DNA of 64,000 bases from Corbicula japonica (Eukaryota > Mollusca > Bivalvia > Venerida > Cyrenidae). The notes beneath the pieces were generated by a model. The model did no database searches and was not told where the DNA came from. It saw only the letters and a list, made by a program, of their open reading frames with translations. A program made the translations under genes and the position numbers. Positions within the stretch are counted from its first letter, which is position 1. Each line of letters begins with the position of its first letter. This document shows, in pieces, positions 57,740-64,000 of this stretch. The stretch spans positions 2,480,001-2,544,000 of the forward strand of contig JAZAYU010000008.1 in the NCBI GenBank assembly GCA_038501625.1, written 5' to 3'.

Positions 57740-59126
57740 TCATTTAGAGCCGTTTTGGCGTGCCATAGAAAAACTCGTGTTCAAAATAAGACTGATAATT
57801 AAACAGACGAGAGGAAATAATAAAATGTTATCTTATAAAAATGTATGATTTCTTGCAACCAGTGATGTAAATGGGATCAGAATATTGTTATCGTCACTTA
57901 TCAGAGGTTTATTTAAGAGACCATGAAGGGGTAGGGGTTAAGGATGGTCGACGCGGTCTATGTGTGTTGGGGTACACTATCCACTTAATAATGATATGCG
58001 CGAGTACAGACAAAAACAAAAAGTAAAAGTAGCAAAAAGAGCAAAGAAGAAATTAAAATACGTAGTAAAAAAACTTCGTATTTTAACGTCTAACTGTACA
58101 AAGCTTCTAGTATTGACGGGATTACCTACCATTTGTATAATTATCATTTTTAGTTATAGAAATGTTCAATTATGTAAATGTATTTCGTGTACATGTCACT
58201 TGAGATTATATGTGTATAGTAAAATCTATTTTTATAATATTTTCTTGGCTTCTGAAATTGTCCATTATGAATATATCAACATATACTAAAGAGGAGACTA
58301 AAAATTTTTTAATAACTTATTGATTGGCACCAATCTGCACATTGCAAGGGCTTTTCTGTCATGTTTGATATTTAGAGTAAAGTTTTACTGGATTGTTACA
58401 TGCACATCTATTTCCAGAAGGTTTTTAAGAAAATTGTTTAAAAACAATACTTATTTTGAAAATATACATGTTTTGTTTAGTATGTTTAAGAAATAATTGT
58501 CTTAGCAAATGAAATAAATCGTTACTGTAATTCATTTTTAACGGAACTGTTATTTCGCAAAACGTTTATGCTATTGCAAAGGTACGGTAAGAATTTGTGA
58601 ACATGTCGCTAGCCGACTACACTTGTTTCCGGTCTTCACTTGCATGTTACCAGAAAGAATGATGCAAATTATGTTAGTCATTCTTTGGTCAATGTTCTGA
58701 AAATAAATTAGTTATATCCCCAATCCGTTCATACAACCATTAAAATCAACCGTGCATCGGACACCTTTTTATTTAACATATACGGCATTATTGTTCATTT
58801 CTATTTAACTGCTAACTATATATATTTAACTGCATATGTTATAACAAGAGAAAACATTAACAAGAAAATATACCTGGATGCCAGTACTTTTAGGGGTACT
58901 TTTAAGAATCCAAATAGAAGTTAATATCGTATTCATATGTTTGGAGTAATTGTGACATTCTTGCCACCTAACGGAGATTTTGACTGGTGGTGAAAGCAAA
59001 AAGTTATAACCGAGATATCTTAGTTCACGAAGCAGTATCTGACTATAAGTGCCATTCAACGGTTTCGCACTGAGTGCACAGGTACCACCACCATACATGT
59101 GTGTTGTTCTTTATTTATATTTTCAG
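57740..59126 (+). other. Gap between terminal exons C and D
   Basis: 3' UTR of exon C to about 57,840, then AT-rich DNA with no further exon of this type found. A Lys-rich open frame at 57,960-58,289 has no acceptor context or family character. Confidence 0.5.
57819..57824 (+). terminator. Candidate poly(A) signal AATAAA after terminal exon C
   Basis: Canonical hexamer 80 bp past the exon C stop. It is the first on this strand after exons A-C, so transcripts ending in A or B might also use it. Confidence 0.5.
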
Positions 59127-59575
59127 CACTATTCCATGTAATAGCACTGATTCTGTACAACAATGTAATATCCAGGCATCCAGAATCATACATAAGAGGC
59201 TCATACGGGTTCGTCGTGTTAAGCATACTCATGGAAATTTCCATTCCGATTTTAATTTGGACAGACAGAAGCCGTCGATACAGACTTGAAAAACATTTTC
59301 TATCTATAGGAAGAGAAAAAATTCAAAACACAGTCGCAAACAATGCTTCTAAACAATTACGAAACAATGGAGATGCGGGATTCAGCTTATCCACAGTTAG
59401 AGAACATTCTAACTCAGTGCGCACATCGATGACGTCATTAACGGAAGCGGAAACATTCAGAAAATTTGCAGATGATGGCGAAGATTTGCATTTGGACGGA
59501 TCACAACAAACTCACTATAAGCCTACGACCTTTGTAGTGTTCTCTAAGGATATGAGTGAGAGCACTATAATATGA
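59127..59575 (+). CDS. Alternative terminal exon D of the claudin-like gene
   Basis: Acceptor ATTTTCAG ending at 59,126, phase 1, stop TGA at 59,573-59,575; gives 288 aa. Begins ALFHVIALILYNNVISRHPE, then IRGSYGFVVLSILMEISIPI (TM4), WTDRSRRYR and a long tail. The tail has SMTSLTEAETFRKFAD, matching exon C, and ends ESTII, a class I PDZ-like end (T-x-I). It is clearly the nearest relative of exon C. Confidence 0.8.
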
Positions 59576-61369
59576 TATGTGTAATATACCTTACATTCAT
59601 GTTTGGCGTGAAAGTGATGTTAGGGCCTACATTAGTGTATGCTGTTCTCTGGGAGAGTTAAATCAAGTAAAAAATATTGGTTTGAGAAGAATGGTTTCTT
59701 GCTTGAAAGTTGTGCAGTTATCTGGATTAATGTATATTCCGCGTTCCATAAAACTAGTCGGATAATAATTTTAACCGAAGTGCCATAGTATTTGCTCTAA
59801 CTTAATGAACTACATGTACTTAAATACATCTTTTAGCAAAAATCCAATGATAAAATACATACAGATCAGATGTGGATAAACATCATACGTATTTAAATCG
59901 TAACATTTCAAATGTTAAGACTCTTTTGTTGTTGTAAATCATTGGTTGTTTTGAAGCTATCATGATAACTACTACAGCGCACTCAAAATTTTATACAGGG
60001 CAACCCATACATGAGTGAATCAACGATTAGGTGTATTATAATCGAAATATAACAATGTACTGTTTCATCATTCAGTTCAGCATAATATGAAATCTAGCAA
60101 ATTTTAAAATACACACGTATTGAACTTTTGTAAGCAGGGAAATCCGATCACCAATTAAATAATAATGATGATGCGTTAACTTATTCATTGAGGTTTACAC
60201 TGCATTATGAATATGTTCCATATGATTACTTTTGCAACTTAATTAGATGAAATGTGGCAATCGGGCGTATAAGATGAATAATTTCCCATACATTTCTGAC
60301 TGTAGTTTGAAGGTGGTAGTCAGAGGTCTACGCAAAAATAGGAAAAGCAGGCTCGCACTTGTCAGACACGCTGTGGGACATCTAAAGGAAGAGTAAGGGG
60401 TCCTAGTACGAACTATAAATAACTAAATTTTCATCAAACGCTTGTTCCGTATAATTATTCCGGAATTTATAAAGACCTTATATTTGTCCTCATTTTTAAT
60501 ACTGAAATAAATGTTAAACATTTTGACGAGCCCATTTGTTTCTTTTCTTTTTTTCTTGTCTGTGCTTTGAAATTAATCATGATTAAGTTGCGAAGATGAA
60601 TTTTCTGCAATAAAAGTAGTACTGCCGCACAATACTTAAAACAATTTAAAAGCTGCGCATTTTTAATTATTTAAAAAAACATATTGTTTTAGTTAAAAAC
60701 TATTCTAAGAGTGTATGCAAATTTGGAAGTCAGTCCGAGTACGTGCCGCTGTAGTTCAGATTCGAACCTTTGCCCGAGCTCGAATTACGCAAAATTAAAT
60801 CTGCTCAAACCTAAGAATGGAAGCTCACAGGACTGCCTTCGAATATTAAATATATTATTTAATAATTATATAATATTATAACGGCAAAAGCAATAATGTA
60901 TGTTTAAAAGTTTGAAAGAAAATTTTATTCATCTCTTACCGATGAATTTACAATTTACTTGGTCCTTGATGCGCCTTTAATCTCTCACACAGAGACATTA
61001 AGTTCAACAGGTGTACGCATATTTCAACAAATGCGCATGTTTCCGGATGCTTTCAAATGTTAAAAACATCCTCAATACCAATTTATAATATTAACATAAA
61101 TTTGATTCACGTTTGATTAGCTATGTGTATATTTTCATTGATCTGTTTTCTTCTTATTTTCGCGAGTCTGCATCATCTTTATTTCCAGAATAAATTTAAC
61201 GTTTTCATAATAAATTTTGGGAAATAACATGGAAATAAATTTATGAAACAAATGCTTTTATTTTATTTGATATGAAAAAAAATCCATAAGGATTTTTTTC
61301 CTCCTAATTTCGTTGAGGTAAATGTGGATTTAATGCGGAAAAAATCTAACGCGTAAAACAGTGGACAGA
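59576..61369 (+). other. Intergenic stretch between the two claudin-like genes
   Basis: No exon supported. AATAAA at 60,506-60,511 is the first clear signal after exon D but is over 900 bp from its stop. The 5' UTR and promoter of the next gene must lie towards the right end. Confidence 0.5.
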
Positions 61370-63083
61370 ATGTCAATAAAGTCACCAGGCGTTAGGAAAG
61401 TAACAATAAAGGAAGATGACAAATGTAGTCCGCAATCGGCTGAATTATCGTGCTGCCAGTGCACCAACAGAGTAACTTCCGTGAATTTGGTGGCGTCCAT
61501 GGCCGTCCTTTTGCTTGCAGCAGTGGCCTACGTGGTTGCCATGGCAACAAAGAACTGGTCAGCGAGCGGGCACCAAATGAAGATGGGTCTTTGGGACTTT
61601 TGTTTGAACAACGCTAGAAATCTCACATGGACATGCTTCCCAGTTAATACAGGTAGGGTGATTTATTTTTTCCTGTCTTTTGAATTAATTCTCGATCAGA
61701 AGTCGATTTCACTTTAAGAATTTAGAAGTATTTAAATGATATTAATTATTATTAGTAAAATCACTTAATATGCCGTTTAACTATTAAATATTTCTTTTCG
61801 AGACAAATCAATTTTTTGGCTAAAACCATTCACTCTTCTTAAAATATTTGACGCAATCAGGAGTTGCAACATAGCAGAATCACTCACAATAATTCACTTT
61901 GTTTTTCTATCATGCCTTAATGGCGAAATTCTTACGTTGATACGGCCTCCTTTTTACTTGTTAACTGTGATTACATTAACATTTCCAGATTTTAGTGTGG
62001 CGACGCAGGCCTTTTATATCCTGGCGGCGATGTGCTATGCGTCTATATTTGTGCTGTACGTCCTGATGTTCGTCTTCACGAGATTACAGAAATCCCGACC
62101 ACTCGCAATCGGCATGTGTCTCATAGCTTTTGCAATAGGTATTCTTTTATTATTCTTTTCCCGTCGAGTTCAATTTTTTGAAATTCGACTCTAGTTGTTA
62201 ATTTGAAATGTCTTTATTTTCAGATTTGATCAGAATCCGAGTTATTGGCGATTTTCACCTATCGGGCATCTTGCACCTAAAATTACGATATAACCTGTTT
62301 GAATTAAATCTTGCTACAATTTCCTATTTTATAGTAAGCCCAATGTCACTTAAAAGGATTCATAAATCGTAACCTTGGATTGATGTGTCAGCTTATTTTC
62401 AAAATCCCATAGACTAGCAACTAGCTTGATGACCTTGTTTGGCCCTGGTCCCACGGTTATAAAACTGAGAATGTAAACCAGTCTCAAATTTCAAGCATCT
62501 GAGATGCTTGAGATTTGAGAATGGTTTCTAAGCTCAGATCTACATTGGTTGCCTTTGATATAACCTAATGAATCAAAAGCGAACAGTAAAGATCTTGATC
62601 AGACGGAACAGATGTGCAGTCTGATCTGGATCTACAATTTCGCTCATGGGATCACAGCCATGTCCCGTGGAGTAAAGGGTTAAGTTAACGTACTACCATT
62701 ATTCTTTATTTCGCGCGGGTTTTGAATTCGCAGATATACTCGTATTTGCCCACCAAATCCGCATACATGTAGATTAGTACCCCTTTGGGCCATGAATAAT
62801 AACGAATTCGCAGTATCTTGACTTATCCATGGTTGTTGTTGTTTTTTTTTCAGTGAGTCTTCAGATGATGACGCTAGTTGTGTACGGAACCAAAAATCGT
62901 GATCTCTATCTGAAGATACAGAAAGACTATTTCAACTACACATTAGAACAACTATTCCTGTCGTGGAGTTTCTATTTTGCTATAGTGTCTACTTTATTAT
63001 CCACTGTGACTGGTGCTTTGTTATTTGTGGAATTTAGAAATTTAGCATATGAAAGTATCTATCAAGAACCCACAGAACAATAA
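61370..63083 (+). CDS. Second claudin/PMP22-like four-TM protein, tandem paralogue
   Basis: Three coding exons: 61370-61652, 61989-62138 and 62854-63083, all joined in phase 1; 220 aa. The N-terminal cytoplasmic part holds a Cys cluster (LSCCQCTNR), a possible palmitoylation site. TM1 is about 43-64 (VASMAVLLLAAVAYVVAMAT). Loop 1 has the W-GLW-C-C signature (KNWSASG, KMGLWDFC, TWTC). Exon 2 carries TM2 (FYILAAMCYASIFVLYVLMF) and the start of TM3. Exon 3 carries YGTKNRD, SWSFYFAIVSTLLSTVTGAL (TM4) and a short tail. ATG 61,370 is chosen; an in-frame GTG lies nine bases upstream. The exon plan and phases are identical to the gene at 49,636, showing common origin, but only one terminal exon is seen. 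Confidence 0.88.
62440..62682. repeat. GAGACCAGTCTC-family and GTAGATCC-family elements in intron 2 of the second claudin-like gene
   Basis: 62,440-62,540 has CAAATTTCAAGCATCTGAGA inverted as GATGCTTGAGATTTGAG. 62,521-62,682 has AAGATCTTGATCAGACGG and ends GTGGAGTAAAGGGTT. Confidence 0.7.
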
Positions 63084-63084
63084 A
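63079..63084 (+). terminator. AATAAA overlapping the stop codon of the second claudin-like gene
   Basis: The hexamer spans the terminal Gln codon and TAA (63,081-63,083). If used, the 3' UTR would be only about 10-30 bases; a later site is equally possible. Confidence 0.3.
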
Positions 63085-64000
63085 AATTGAAAAAAAACTC
63101 AATTAATTTCTAACCAGCAGAACGATGCGGTGTTTCTCGTATTTGCTTACACAAAAACAATACAGTCGTAATACTCGTAAAACTCATGAATAAGAAAAGT
63201 TATTTGAAAGACATGCAACTTCTGTTGTTATTTTCTTTATACTCCTGAATTAGAATAGTTCTATAGAACACGAACGCAGCTTCAATGGACGAGTCGCACA
63301 CCCACTCTTAAATGTGTTTAATTTGAAATTAATTGTATACATCGATTGTTAAACAGTTAATTTCAACATAAATTAATCACGCTGGATAACTGCTGTCTGG
63401 GTTTTAAAAACCGGAACTCGCGTCGGTTGTGGATAGCAGAAACTGCAAAAGAATCTCACTCCCGGTCCGACGCTCTACCCTTATTACACAAACTTAAAGG
63501 TGTTGGGCTTATATAAACAAAAAGTCAGTCTCTTAACAAGTTGAAAAGTCAGCAAAATATCCGCTTTCAAAACTTAAATCGAGGCTTCCACCTTGTCTGA
63601 TGACCGTATTTTATACATATGAAATGTGTGATCTTAAACGATGACTCACTAAAGTGTTAAAACTTCCAGTTACAAAAAATGTTGGTTGAGAAATGTTATG
63701 GTTAATGTTCACTTCTGTAATTCTTGCTCACCAGATTTTCAGAGCACACAAATAACCATGCACCGGTGAATATTTGTAAGGCACCGCACACTAAAAAATG
63801 TCTTAAATTATAAAGCTGAGGCAAGTCCAGAAACTAGTTGTAATTGAGAAGTTCGCGTATTCCTTTAATGAGCGCGAAAATTATTTCATGCATCGCGAAG
63901 GTATCGGGTAGATGTAAAAGTCTCATTACATTACAACAGGACAGACGACGCAATTTCTTTATTCATCTGCCAAGAGAATAATGTCCAGCATCGTAGTGTT
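63085..64000. other. Gene-free right end of the window
   Basis: No supported exon, RNA gene or repeat array seen. Confidence 0.5.

Noticed and set aside
57960..58289. Lys-rich 109-codon frame, considered as a fifth terminal exon
   Set aside because: No upstream acceptor in phase 1, no TM3/TM4 pattern and no tail motif.

Overview
The window looks like nuclear DNA from a bivalve mollusc, most likely a venerid-type clam. This is inferred from AT-rich, intron-rich genes embedded in repeat families typical of bivalves: pearl-like elements with 145-169 bp core tandem repeats, a dispersed element built on GTAGATCCTGATCAG, and tRNA-headed SINE fragments. No species assignment was possible without a database search. 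No bacterial, viral or CRISPR features were seen.

Layout. (1) 1-7,100: repeats, plus one possible terminal coding exon of an unidentified gene at 527-610. (2) 7,107-10,988, minus strand: a complete three-exon TRIM-type gene (RING, B-box, coiled coil, beta-propeller; 610 aa). (3) 17,331-27,760, minus strand: the eight coding exons of fukutin (FKTN, 426 aa), with nested transposons in its introns. (4) 28,168-37,308, plus strand: the six coding exons of SLC35E1, a nucleotide-sugar/triose-phosphate-type transporter (397 aa). FKTN and SLC35E1 are head to head, 407 bp apart, and probably share a bidirectional promoter. A 2.5 kb inverted-repeat transposon lies in the last SLC35E1 intron. (5) 37,309-49,600: SLC35E1 3' UTR, then repeats with no convincing gene. 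(6) 49,636-59,575, plus strand: a PMP22/claudin-like four-transmembrane gene. (7) 61,370-63,083, plus strand: a second, simple three-exon claudin-like gene.

The most unusual feature is gene 6. Exon 1 (TM1 and the W-GLW-C-C loop) and exon 2 (TM2 and the start of TM3) are followed by four consecutive candidate terminal exons. Each has its own AG acceptor in the same phase (1), its own ending of TM3, second loop, TM4 and cytoplasmic tail, and its own stop codon. The two longest tails share a short conserved motif and end in PDZ-ligand-like sequences. This looks like a tandem array of mutually exclusive last exons that would give one extracellular head four different C-terminal halves. It is inferred from sequence alone and needs transcript evidence.

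All exon boundaries given were derived by reading GT-AG sites and checking that reading phases close exactly; lengths are counted from the sequence.
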